Below, piece after piece: positions 23,871 through 31,283 of a DNA stretch of 33,586 bases. The stretch covers positions 1 through 33,586 of the forward strand of contig JAPPGA010000061.1 of the NCBI GenBank assembly GCA_028821515.1, in the 5' to 3' direction. Numbering within the stretch: the stretch's first letter is position 1; every line of letters starts with the position of its first letter. The DNA comes from Gammaproteobacteria bacterium (GTDB lineage Bacteria; Pseudomonadota; Gammaproteobacteria; Pseudomonadales; Azotimanducaceae). The notes beneath the pieces were generated by a model, which worked only from the letters and a program-made list of their open reading frames with translations, did no database searches and had not been told where the DNA came from. A program made the position numbers and the translations under genes.

Positions 23871-24857
23871 TCACGACTCGTTCGGCCGGTAGCCTCCCCC
23901 GAACTCCTTCGCATACGCGGAGATGTGCTTCTCGGCATATTCGACCATGGCCCTTTCTTCGTCCCAGCTCGAGTAGCCGGCCTTGATGCCCTGCTGGGTC
24001 AGGATCGCGAATCGCGGTCCGTGACGGTCGAGCATTTCCTGGGGGATCTTGCCGGTGTAGTCCTCTCCGGTGCGGATGAACGGCCGTGTCATGAAACACG
24101 TTACGCTGACGCGTAGCCCCGGTGCGGTGCGGTTGTACGCGCCGTGCCAGAGGCAGGGGTGATGGATGAGCAGGGACCCTGCCTTGCCTTCGAGCGGAAT
24201 CGCATCCTGGTTGCCGGGATCGCCGGGTTTGGCCGGGATGATCTTCTCTTCTCCGAGCGGCTGGCGCAGCAATTTGTGACTGCCGGGCACGACTGCTGTC
24301 GAACCGTTCTCCCGATTGAAATCGGTCAACCAGAAAGTGCTCTGGCAACCCATGCACTGCGACGGGAAGGGTGACGGCAGCGGGTTGTCGGCATGCAGCG
24401 CGAGCATGGCATTGGTCGGACCCTTGATCCAGCAGCCGATACCGGACATCACGGCGTTGTAACCAAGCAGATGGGTGACCAGGGCCAGCCGGACCCGGCT
24501 CATCAGCACCTGTTCGAACACCTCGTCCTCGAGCAGGAGCGAGTGGAACACGTCACCAAGCGGCCCGCCCGGACGATACCGGTGTCCCGTGTAACGGTAT
24601 TCCGCCTCGGACCGCTCTAGATCTTCGTGCGTGTAGCCGGTCTCGAGGTCCGGCCGCACGCCGTGGCGCCGCTCCGAGACATCGAGACACACTTCGAGCA
24701 ACCGCTCGATGAAGCCGTCCGGGCTGGCGATCTCGGGCGGAACGATCGTGTAGCCGTAGGCGTCCAGTTCCGCCACGTTCTGCTGCAAGCCAAGCTCGCA
24801 GATCTCGTCCCAGGCGCGCTCGAGACCGAAGTCGTGATTGAGGGCTGCTTCTGCCAT
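23871..24857 (-). CDS. Phytanoyl-CoA dioxygenase (PhyH) family oxygenase, second copy
   Basis: The 328-residue product is a second Fe(II)/2-oxoglutarate-dependent PhyH enzyme, only distantly related to that at 14627-15754. The iron triad is H155 and D157 (LALHADNPLPSPF) with H238 (PCLWHGAYNRT), and R249 (GLRVSVTCF) fits the 2-oxoglutarate ligand. TAVVPGSHKLLRQP is the common strand before the distal His. ATG 24857 has an excellent ribosome site (GGGGAGGAAA). It begins 31 bases after the stop of the nitrile hydratase alpha gene on the same strand, so it is probably the fourth gene of that unit. A PhyH enzyme next to a nitrile-processing enzyme suggests oxidation of the same compound before or after nitrile hydration, but this is inference. 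Confidence 0.93.
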   Translation of the reverse strand: MAEAALNHDFGLERAWDEICELGLQQNVAELDAYGYTIVPPEIASPDGFIERLLEVCLDVSERRHGVRPDLETGYTHEDLERSEAEYRYTGHRYRPGGPLGDVFHSLLLEDEVFEQVLMSRVRLALVTHLLGYNAVMSGIGCWIKGPTNAMLALHADNPLPSPFPSQCMGCQSTFWLTDFNRENGSTAVVPGSHKLLRQPLGEEKIIPAKPGDPGNQDAIPLEGKAGSLLIHHPCLWHGAYNRTAPGLRVSVTCFMTRPFIRTGEDYTGKIPQEMLDRHGPRFAILTQQGIKAGYSSWDEERAMVEYAEKHISAYAKEFGGGYRPNES

Positions 24858-24888
24858 GGTGCTTTCCTCCCCTTCTCCGGCCTCCATC

Positions 24889-25503
24889 CTACACCCGGTC
24901 GCGGGACCGTGCTTCGGCGACGCCGATCATGCTGTCCCGCGTCACCAGTTCGGCAAGCGCGTCCTCTCCAAGGTCTTCCGTGCCCGCCGGGCGACGCGGC
25001 AAGACCAGGTAGCGAATGTCCGCAGTGCTGTCGACGACACGCAAGCGTACGTCGTCCGCCAATTCCAGCCCGAACTCCCGGAGGACGGCGCGGGGTTCGA
25101 TCACCGCGCGCTGACGGTAGGCGAAGCTCTTGTACCAGTCAGGCGGCGGACCAAGCAGCGACGACGGATAGCAGGAGCACAGGGTACAGACGACCAGGTG
25201 GTGAACATCGGCCGTGTTTTCCACCACGGCCAGTTCGGCGTCGTGGGACAGTGGGTAGCCTAGGTCGCCAACCGCGGCGCGGGCATCGGTCAACAACCGT
25301 TCCCTGAACGCTTCGTCCAGCCATGCTCTTGCCACCACCTTTGCGCCATCGGCCGGCGTTCGGGCACGCGCACGGACAATGATGTCGTCCAGTTCGTCCG
25401 TTGTGACCACGCCTTTTTCGACCAGAAGCTGCCGGATTGCCAGGATGCGGGTGGCACGCCGGCTACGTTCAGCGTGGATCAATGGCGGGTGTTCGTCGCT
25501 CAC
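24889..25503 (-). CDS. Nitrile hydratase alpha subunit (or thiocyanate hydrolase gamma subunit), cobalt-type
   Basis: This catalytic subunit hydrates nitriles to amides, or hydrolyses thiocyanate if the set is an SCNase. The 204-residue product has the metal motif VCTLCSCYP, whose Thr marks the cobalt type (iron types have Ser), with two of the cysteines normally oxidised to sulfinic and sulfenic acids. Flanking features are VVENTADVHHLV before it and PPDWYKSFAYRQRAVIEPRAVLREFGLEL after it, with RDSMIGVAEA at the end. After the motif it reads YPSSLLG where common nitrile hydratases have a Trp-Pro pair, a point that may affect the pocket. The start is probably GTG 25503, because GTGA overlaps the stop of the preceding gene and suggests translational coupling. 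The frame also runs from TTG 25518. The beta subunit is split into the two preceding genes. Confidence 0.88.
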   Translation of the reverse strand: MSDEHPPLIHAERSRRATRILAIRQLLVEKGVVTTDELDDIIVRARARTPADGAKVVARAWLDEAFRERLLTDARAAVGDLGYPLSHDAELAVVENTADVHHLVVCTLCSCYPSSLLGPPPDWYKSFAYRQRAVIEPRAVLREFGLELADDVRLRVVDSTADIRYLVLPRRPAGTEDLGEDALAELVTRDSMIGVAEARSRDRV

Positions 25504-25790
25504 GGCCGTTCCAGCCAATGTTCGAAAAGATCCACGAGCAGGACGTCATTCGCGCTGCCGCGATACAGGGCGCCCCATATGTCTCTCTGCTGAAACTCCA
25601 CTTGGCAGAGCCGGCGTTTCGGCAAGCCGTCGCCGCCGTGTGCCCGGGACTCGGGGTTGAAGAACTCGCCATGCACGAGTCGAACCTTGCCCTGCTTGCC
25701 CTTGACGAACCACGGCGTGCGGTGGTGATGGCCGACTTCAGTCGCCCTCACCATCACCGGGTCGCCGGCGCGAAACCCTAGCGTCCCCAT
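25500..25790 (-). CDS. Nitrile hydratase beta subunit, C-terminal half as a separate protein
   Basis: This 96-residue product matches the C-terminal SH3-like domain of nitrile hydratase beta subunits: FRAGDPVMVRATEVGHHHRT, then WFVKGKQGKVRLVHGEFFNPE, then CQVEFQQRDIWG, then VLLVDLFEHWLE. In common nitrile hydratases this is fused to the N-terminal half. Here the N-terminal half is a separate gene upstream whose stop overlaps this ATG by 13 bases in another frame. Three-protein enzymes of this kind are known: thiocyanate hydrolase ScnABC and toyocamycin nitrile hydratase ToyJKL. The ATG at 25790 and the tight overlaps argue for true split genes rather than a frameshift. It ends in a GTGA overlap with the alpha gene. 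Confidence 0.82.
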   Translation of the reverse strand: MGTLGFRAGDPVMVRATEVGHHHRTPWFVKGKQGKVRLVHGEFFNPESRAHGGDGLPKRRLCQVEFQQRDIWGALYRGSANDVLLVDLFEHWLERP

Positions 25791-26083
25791 TCGGAGTCCA
25801 GTTTCGCAGCCACGGCGTCGATCTCTGCTTCGGTGAGGATGCCTTTCTCGACAAGCAACGTTTCGATCGACGCAGACCAACGTTCGTAGTAGCTGCTCGA
25901 CTCGTACTCCTCCGGCGCCATCGCCTCGATCCCGCGACGCAGTTCGTCGACATTGATCAAGCCCTGGCGACGGAGTACGCCGACCAGGGCGTTGGTGACA
26001 TGCTCCCAGTCCTCCCACTGGTGGTCGGAGCGGTCGATCGGCTCGTCGGTAGGAAGTCCACCGCGATCGTGGACGGCTGGCAT
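25778..26083 (-). CDS. Nitrile hydratase beta subunit, N-terminal half as a separate protein
   Basis: The 101-residue product starts MPAVHDRGGLPTDEPI, resembling the 'IHDxGG' start of nitrile hydratase beta subunits. It continues as a helical domain (WEHVTNALVGVLRRQGLINVDELRRGIE, then EYESSSYYERWSASIETLLVEKGI) that matches the helical N-terminal part of that subunit, which packs on the alpha subunit. The start is ATG 26083; TTG 26089 is less likely. It has no clear ribosome site (the upstream sequence is C/T-rich), unlike the rest of the set. As first gene of the unit it should sit just after the promoter. The next gene, the C-terminal half of beta, begins inside its last codons. Confidence 0.8.
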   Translation of the reverse strand: MPAVHDRGGLPTDEPIDRSDHQWEDWEHVTNALVGVLRRQGLINVDELRRGIEAMAPEEYESSSYYERWSASIETLLVEKGILTEAEIDAVAAKLDSEWGR

Positions 26084-26238
26084 GGTCAAAAGGGGTCAGA
26101 GCTACAAGGTTCCCGCCAGATTATCAGTTCCACCCTGGCCGCCGCAGCTTGCATCGAGATCGATCCCCGCATGAAATAGATGCGGGCGCGAACGTGCCTA
26201 GACCACGATCAAAGCAACGCAGGGAGGCAAGGGGAACT

Positions 26239-27327
26239 ATGTCCAATCCACTGAAAGTCGGCATGATCGGCGCCGGCGGCATCGCGCGGGCACACATGAC
26301 CCCGTACCTGGAGCATCCCGACCGCGTGAAGCTCGTCGCGATCTGCGACATGGTCGAGCCTCTCGCGCAGGCGTACGCAAAGGACGCGGGCGTCGACACC
26401 GTCTACACGGATATCGACGACATGCTGCAAAACGCCGACATCGATGCGGTGGACATCTGCACCGGCCACGCGCAACACGCGCCCAATACCATCGCCGCCG
26501 CCGAAGCCGGCAAGCATGTGCTCGTCGAGAAGGCGATGTCGAACACGCTGCAGGGCTGCCGGGACATGGTGGCAGCCGCCGACAAGGCGGGAGTGACCCT
26601 GATGGTCTCCCAGCAATTGCGTTATTCGGCCGACGCGACCGCCGTGAAGAAAATTGTCGACGACGGGAAACTCGGCGACATCCAGGGGGTCCGCAACCAC
26701 ATCATCATGCAGGGGCCCGACAAGTCATGGATGAACGACGGAAGCCTCGGCGGGGGCGTGCTGTTGCTGAACTCGATCCATCACATTGATCTACTGCGCT
26801 ACTACGTAGGGAACGTCAAGCGCGTGACGGCGTTCTGCAAGGCGTTTCAGCCCCAGATGGTCAACGGCGCCGAAGACCTCGTCACCGCGACCCTCGAATT
26901 CGAGAACGGCGCGATCGGAGACATCTTCGCGAGCTGGACGAGTTACCTGACGCCCGAGCACGCGTCGTACTTGCTGCTCGGGAACCAAGGGACCATCCAC
27001 TCCGGGCCGTACATCGGCGACGGGCCCCGAAGCCCGTTCGCGCACTTCGGCACGATGATGGCCGCGTACAAGGAGGAGCTCGATCCCAACAACGAAAGTG
27101 ATCGAAGAAGGCGAATCCATCCCGAGTTCGAACCGATCGACACGAGCTGGACCAACATGCCGAGCTACAACTATTTCGTGAACGAGGTACTGCATTTCGA
27201 GGAGTGCTGCAGGACGGGGACCGAACCCATTACCAGCGGTCGGGACAATATTGAGTCGATGAAAGTCGCTTTTGGCATGTTCGAGTCGTCCCGGACGGGC
27301 AAGGCTGTAGATCTAGACGACATGTAG
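26239..27327 (+). CDS. Gfo/Idh/MocA-family NAD(P)-dependent oxidoreductase
   Basis: The 362-residue product belongs to the Gfo/Idh/MocA family, which oxidises or reduces sugars, inositols and related compounds with NAD(P). The N-terminal Rossmann motif is KVGMIGAGGIARAHM (about 6-20). The catalytic Lys region reads VLVEKAMSNTL, where most members have EKP; the Lys is kept and Pro is replaced by Ala. The C-terminal substrate domain has GGGVLLLNSIHHIDLLRYYVG with the conserved Asp/His. Its end is FEECCRTGTEPITSGRDNIESMKV. ATG 26239 has AAGGGGAAC upstream. It is divergent from the nitrile hydratase set across 155 bases, so the two may share control. Substrate not assignable. Confidence 0.93.
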   Translation: MSNPLKVGMIGAGGIARAHMTPYLEHPDRVKLVAICDMVEPLAQAYAKDAGVDTVYTDIDDMLQNADIDAVDICTGHAQHAPNTIAAAEAGKHVLVEKAMSNTLQGCRDMVAAADKAGVTLMVSQQLRYSADATAVKKIVDDGKLGDIQGVRNHIIMQGPDKSWMNDGSLGGGVLLLNSIHHIDLLRYYVGNVKRVTAFCKAFQPQMVNGAEDLVTATLEFENGAIGDIFASWTSYLTPEHASYLLLGNQGTIHSGPYIGDGPRSPFAHFGTMMAAYKEELDPNNESDRRRRIHPEFEPIDTSWTNMPSYNYFVNEVLHFEECCRTGTEPITSGRDNIESMKVAFGMFESSRTGKAVDLDDM

Positions 27328-27345
27328 GTTCGAGCAAACTTCACG

Positions 27346-27915
27346 ATGGTTAATTGGCAACTCTTCGCAACAGTAACTGTGCCTATCGTCACTCTCTTCG
27401 TCGGCGTCTGGGTAAACCGACGATTCGAGAGTCGCCCCATTCTGTTGTCTCACTGGGGACACGTCTCGTCGTTCAACTACCAAAAAGGTGACGGGACTAC
27501 GGGTGTAGTAAATACCCATACCATCGTCATCCGGAACGCGGGGAGACGAGCGGCAACAAACGTAAGGCTACATCACACTTACTTGCCGGACTTCAACATC
27601 TGGCCACCGGTTCAGTATCAAGTGGAGACGGTGCCCAATTCCGGCCAAGATATCATCATCCCGACCCTAGTCCCAGACGAACAGCTAACGATCTCTTACC
27701 TCTACTTTCCGCCGACCACCTACGCCAACGTTAACGCGGGCGTGAAATCCGATCACGGCTTCGCGACCCAAATACCCGTGTTGCTCCAACGACAGTATCC
27801 AGGTTGGTTCAATTGGACCGTAGCGACGCTCATGATTGTAGGGATCGCGGCATTGGTATACGGGCTGTTTGAGCTCTTCACATTCTTTGTCCATGCGTCG
27901 GCAAAGATCAGCTGA
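27346..27915 (+). CDS. Two-helix membrane protein with central beta-rich domain, unknown function
   Basis: The 189-residue product has one membrane helix at each end (LFATVTVPIVTLFVGVWV, about 6-23; VATLMIVGIAALVYGLFELF, about 160-179). Positive residues after the first helix (NRRFESR) suggest that the central part faces the cytoplasm. That part (about 40-150) is beta-rich and includes TIVIRNAGRRAATNVRLHH, a pattern seen in Ig-like/CARDB-type domains. No enzymatic motif seen. It starts 18 bases after the Gfo/Idh stop but has a weak ribosome site and clearly lower GC, so it probably belongs with the PIN-domain gene 110 bases downstream rather than with the oxidoreductase. No family assignment. 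Confidence 0.7.
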   Translation: MVNWQLFATVTVPIVTLFVGVWVNRRFESRPILLSHWGHVSSFNYQKGDGTTGVVNTHTIVIRNAGRRAATNVRLHHTYLPDFNIWPPVQYQVETVPNSGQDIIIPTLVPDEQLTISYLYFPPTTYANVNAGVKSDHGFATQIPVLLQRQYPGWFNWTVATLMIVGIAALVYGLFELFTFFVHASAKIS

Positions 27916-28025
27916 GGCGAAGTTGTGGGGCAGTTGACGAGCTTCGGCCTAGTTGTGAGCGTTCGAGGGAAGCTACGACGTGAGCTTGCGCAAACTCACG
28001 GTCCCGACGGCGAAGAGTGACCCAC

Positions 28026-29483
28026 ATGAACAACCCTGTTGTTTACCTGTTCTGCGACACGAATCTACTATTCCAGTGCAAACCCTTAGAAGAGTTGGAC
28101 TGGTCTGACTGGGTCTCCCACGATGTGCGAATAGTCGTGACGAAGCCAATCCTGCGCGAAGTCGACTACCGGAAATACCAAGGAAACTCTCGCGTGGCTA
28201 GGCGAGCGCGGAGAGCGAACACTATGTTTCGAGAAATGCTCACGACGGGGAAGAAGGTCGTCCGTGAGGCAAATCCCCGTGTCACCTTGCACATCGAGCC
28301 GCAGTACCAGTACAGCCTAGATTTGAATGACACACTGAACTACCAAGAGCGGGACGACCAATTGGTTGGCACTCTACACCGCTTCGCGACGGAGAACGTC
28401 GACGTGGACGCTCGCCTACTCACGCATGATACGACGCCGATCTACACCGCAGAGAGCATCGGGCTCAAAGCCCAGGTCATTCCCGAGGATTGGCTCCTTC
28501 CCCCCGAGTCCGATGAACAGCAAAAGAAAATCAGTACCCTGCAGTGGGAGGTTGGGCGGCTTAGGCGCGCAGAACCCCACTTCGATATTCGATTCTTGGA
28601 TACAACAGGCGACGAAGCCAAGCATTTAGAAGCCCGATTGGATATCTACGAACCATTGACGAGTGAAGAAGTCAACGACCTAGTGGACGAGCTTCGACGA
28701 CTGCATCCCCTTGCGACTGATTTTGGCCCACCTAAAACGAAACATCCGCTCGCGGCCCAAATGTCGCAGTTCTCTATGCTAACTCGTCAAGTCAGAGGGG
28801 AAGTCTACCGTCCACCCTCTGACGAGAGAGTCGCGAAGTATCGCGACGAAGCCTATCCAGATTGGGTGCGAAGATGCGAACAGATGCTGTTGGTCCTTCA
28901 CCACCAGCTTCAGCGGCAGCAGCCAATCATCGGGTTTTGCTTCTCTGCGGAAAACTGCGGTACGCGCCCGGCCGCTAGCGCACTCGTTACGATAGAGGCA
29001 CATGGCGGATTTAAAACCATGGCGGCACGGAAATCCAAGGACAGTCAGCCGATTCGCCTACCATCGCCACCTAAGCCACCTCGGGGAATCTGGCGCAATC
29101 CGCTCGACCTCGATCTCGGAACGGTGGCAACTCCCTCAATTTACGATCCGGGAGGTCTGGTGGATAGCCTACGACCTGCACCTTCTCGTGACCCGAATGA
29201 GTTCTATTACAAGTCCGACAAACCGTTATCCCCGGCAGCTTCAATCAGTCTGAGTTGCGAACAGTGGCGCCACGCGGACGGCCGAAAGGATTTTCTTGGC
29301 GAGATTTGGGTTTCTCCTGGGTCGGGAGCAGTAAAGGGAGCACTCAAACTGCGAATCCAAGCGGAGAACCTCTCTGAACCTGCAGAAAAGACCATCCCGG
29401 TGCGCATCCAATCGAAGAACATTAGTAGCTATCCGGAAGCGTTGCGTCTCGTGAATCTAGTCAGGTACACGAAAACGGATTGA
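28026..29483 (+). CDS. PIN-domain protein (putative ribonuclease) with long C-terminal region
   Basis: The 485-residue product has an N-terminal PIN domain, the fold of many VapC-type and RNA-decay nucleases. The four acidic positions are D11 (YLFCDTNLLF), E45 (KPILREVDYRK), D110 or D111 (QERDDQLVGTL) and D135 (ARLLTHDTTPIY), followed by VIPEDWLLPP at the domain end. After about 160 there is a short charged helix, then a middle region (about 200-310) and a beta-rich C-terminal region (about 310-480) that I cannot assign. It is much longer than the ~140-residue toxins of VapBC systems, and no antitoxin-like gene is adjacent. Sample line 28021-28080 counts 28 of 60 G+C, against 41 of 60 in the neighbouring Gfo/Idh gene (26281-26340). 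The start ATG 28026 is preferred; GTG 28017 is nine bases earlier. Confidence 0.8.
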   Translation: MNNPVVYLFCDTNLLFQCKPLEELDWSDWVSHDVRIVVTKPILREVDYRKYQGNSRVARRARRANTMFREMLTTGKKVVREANPRVTLHIEPQYQYSLDLNDTLNYQERDDQLVGTLHRFATENVDVDARLLTHDTTPIYTAESIGLKAQVIPEDWLLPPESDEQQKKISTLQWEVGRLRRAEPHFDIRFLDTTGDEAKHLEARLDIYEPLTSEEVNDLVDELRRLHPLATDFGPPKTKHPLAAQMSQFSMLTRQVRGEVYRPPSDERVAKYRDEAYPDWVRRCEQMLLVLHHQLQRQQPIIGFCFSAENCGTRPAASALVTIEAHGGFKTMAARKSKDSQPIRLPSPPKPPRGIWRNPLDLDLGTVATPSIYDPGGLVDSLRPAPSRDPNEFYYKSDKPLSPAASISLSCEQWRHADGRKDFLGEIWVSPGSGAVKGALKLRIQAENLSEPAEKTIPVRIQSKNISSYPEALRLVNLVRYTKTD

Positions 29484-29598
29484 CGCGCTTTTTGGGACCA
29501 CGTTCCAACGGGAGGAGCATCCTACTAGTGCTACCGCGTCGGTCTCACCCGCCACCGACAGATCTGGCAACAACCGCTTTTCCTATCGCGCAAGTGGT

Positions 29599-30411
29599 TC
29601 AGGACTCGACTGGACCTAGGTCGAGCCGCACGATCTCACCCTCGAAGGTCGCATCCGGGCACGGAAACCGCTCGACAACCAGCGGGTCGTGGCCCGGGAT
29701 GATCAGTTCCTCGGCATCCGCCAAACCCCGAATCGTTTCGAACCCTTCGATCATCGCACCAACGTCGTAGACGATCGGAAACGGGTTCTGCTCGGTCATG
29801 TTGGCGTAGAAGTGCACGGCGTCCGACGCCAGCACCAGCCAACCGCTTTCGGTCCATACGCGCACGGACTGATGTCCGTCCGTGTGGCCGCCGATGTGAT
29901 GCACGCTGATGCCTGGCGCGATCTCCTGGGCACCGTCGATGAACACTACTCGGTCGTCATACACGGCCCGAACGAAATCGCACACGTACTCGACGTCGAA
30001 GACCTGCCGCATGCGCTGATGGCCCATGTGCCGGCCGGTCGCGAACGCCATCTCGCGATCCTGCAGGTATAGCTTCGCGTTCGGAAAAGAGGAGAGGTCG
30101 CCGGCGTGGTCGTAGTGCAGGTGCGTCACGATGACGTCCTCGACCTTATTTGAGTCAATGCCCAGCATCTGCAGTCCTTCCGAGGGCAGGCGCAGGATCG
30201 ACCGTCCCCGGCGCTCGGCGACCCCGTGCTCGAAGCCGAGATCCACGACGAACGTCCTTCCGTTCCCGACGATCGCCCAGATGAAGAAGTCGAGCGGCAT
30301 CGGTCCGTCGTGAATGTCGCCAAAGATGAAGTTGTCCCTGGCGGGCCGGTCAAAGTGCGCGTAGCGGATCGCGTAGACCTCGTATGGTTCGGCAGGCATT
30401 CGGTCAGGCAT
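29599..30411 (-). CDS. Metallo-beta-lactamase-fold hydrolase, AHL-lactonase-like
   Basis: The 270-residue product has the zinc motif THLHYDHAGD (H97, H99, D101, H102), then GGHTDGHQ (H176), SDAVH (D197) and IIPGHDP (H241). This arrangement, with the N-terminal strand-rich part FIWAIVGNGRTFVVDLGF, resembles N-acyl-homoserine lactonases of the AttM/AiiA group, which open lactone rings. Other MBL-fold hydrolases share the motif, so the substrate is open. ATG 30411 has GAGG at a good distance. It is the last gene of a probable three-gene unit with the Nudix and alpha/beta hydrolase genes, 50 bases after the Nudix stop. A lactonase and a hydrolase of this kind together suggest degradation of lactones or esters, but this is inference. 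Confidence 0.92.
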   Translation of the reverse strand: MPDRMPAEPYEVYAIRYAHFDRPARDNFIFGDIHDGPMPLDFFIWAIVGNGRTFVVDLGFEHGVAERRGRSILRLPSEGLQMLGIDSNKVEDVIVTHLHYDHAGDLSSFPNAKLYLQDREMAFATGRHMGHQRMRQVFDVEYVCDFVRAVYDDRVVFIDGAQEIAPGISVHHIGGHTDGHQSVRVWTESGWLVLASDAVHFYANMTEQNPFPIVYDVGAMIEGFETIRGLADAEELIIPGHDPLVVERFPCPDATFEGEIVRLDLGPVES

Positions 30412-30461
30412 AGCAATTACCTCGTGTTGGATTGCAGGCTGTTCAGCGGACGGTGAACGAC

Positions 30462-31229
30462 TTACGAACGCAACTCCGTCGGCATGAAGAACTCGTGCAG
30501 TTCGGGATTCCGGTGCCCCACGATCTCCATTGGGACCACGCCGGTGTCAGTCAGTGCGGCCCGGACGATCTCCTTGTTGAAAAGGCTTACGCCGTCGGCA
30601 TCCAGGTACTCCTGCAGGGGCATCCACTGGCACTGGGCAATCTCCTCCTCCTGCCTCACGATGGTCTCGTTGAGCGGCCGTAAATGGCAGACAAAATAGA
30701 GGTCGGATTTTCCGTGCCGGTATCCGTGCCAATGGCGAAAGCAAACGACACGTTCGAACTCGGTTTCGATCCCCGTCTCCTCGTGTACTTCGCGCATGAC
30801 TCCTGTCACCAGGTGTTCGCCCGGATGCAATAGTCCGCCCGGCAACTTGAAAAACGGCGGACGGGTACTGGAAACGAGATAGTTCTCGCAGACCACCAGC
30901 AACTCGTTCCGTTCGTTGATCACTACGCCGCCCGCCCCGACGAAGTGGGTGGAGTAACCTGGAATGAACGCCCCTTCCTTCAACTGAAGGGTGAGCATGA
31001 GGTAGTCCTCGCCGCTGTGGTGGAAGCTGAAGCCCTCCTCCACGGCCACGGGAATGAGTGCCGACTTGGCAATGGGGACTTCCAGCCAGACCAGGACGTA
31101 GCCTTCCTCTTTCCAGGCGGCCAATGAATGCCGCAACTGTTCCGTGAAGGATTCCGGGTCTCCCCTCAGGGCTTCCGGCCGCGGCAGGACTCCGCCAAAA
31201 CGATTGGTTGTCGAGTCAATGGCTCGCAC
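30462..31229 (-). CDS. Nudix hydrolase, NUDT6-like
   Basis: The 255-residue product carries a full Nudix box, GGLLHPGEHLVTGVMREVHEETGIE in pattern GX5EX7REUXEEXGU (about residues 131-155), with the REVHEETG core. Nudix enzymes hydrolyse nucleoside diphosphates linked to another group. The first ~95 residues form a pre-Nudix domain (SLAAWKEEGYVLVWLEVPIA, then FSFHHSGEDYLMLTL) as in the NUDT6/GFG group, whose substrate is not well known. The start is GTG 31229, with AAGGAGAAC just upstream. It sits between the alpha/beta hydrolase gene (54 bases before) and the MBL-fold gene (50 bases after), in a likely operon. Confidence 0.93.
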   Translation of the reverse strand: MRAIDSTTNRFGGVLPRPEALRGDPESFTEQLRHSLAAWKEEGYVLVWLEVPIAKSALIPVAVEEGFSFHHSGEDYLMLTLQLKEGAFIPGYSTHFVGAGGVVINERNELLVVCENYLVSSTRPPFFKLPGGLLHPGEHLVTGVMREVHEETGIETEFERVVCFRHWHGYRHGKSDLYFVCHLRPLNETIVRQEEEIAQCQWMPLQEYLDADGVSLFNKEIVRAALTDTGVVPMEIVGHRNPELHEFFMPTELRS

Positions 31230-31283
31230 GAGTTCTCCTTGTTTTCAGCGTCCATCGGATTGCCATCGCCTGTTTAGGGTAGC

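Noticed and set aside
25500-26083. Split nitrile hydratase beta subunit as a simple sequencing frameshift
   Set aside because: The downstream half has its own ATG in the overlap, and three-protein enzymes with just this split are established. A frameshift cannot be fully excluded without reads.
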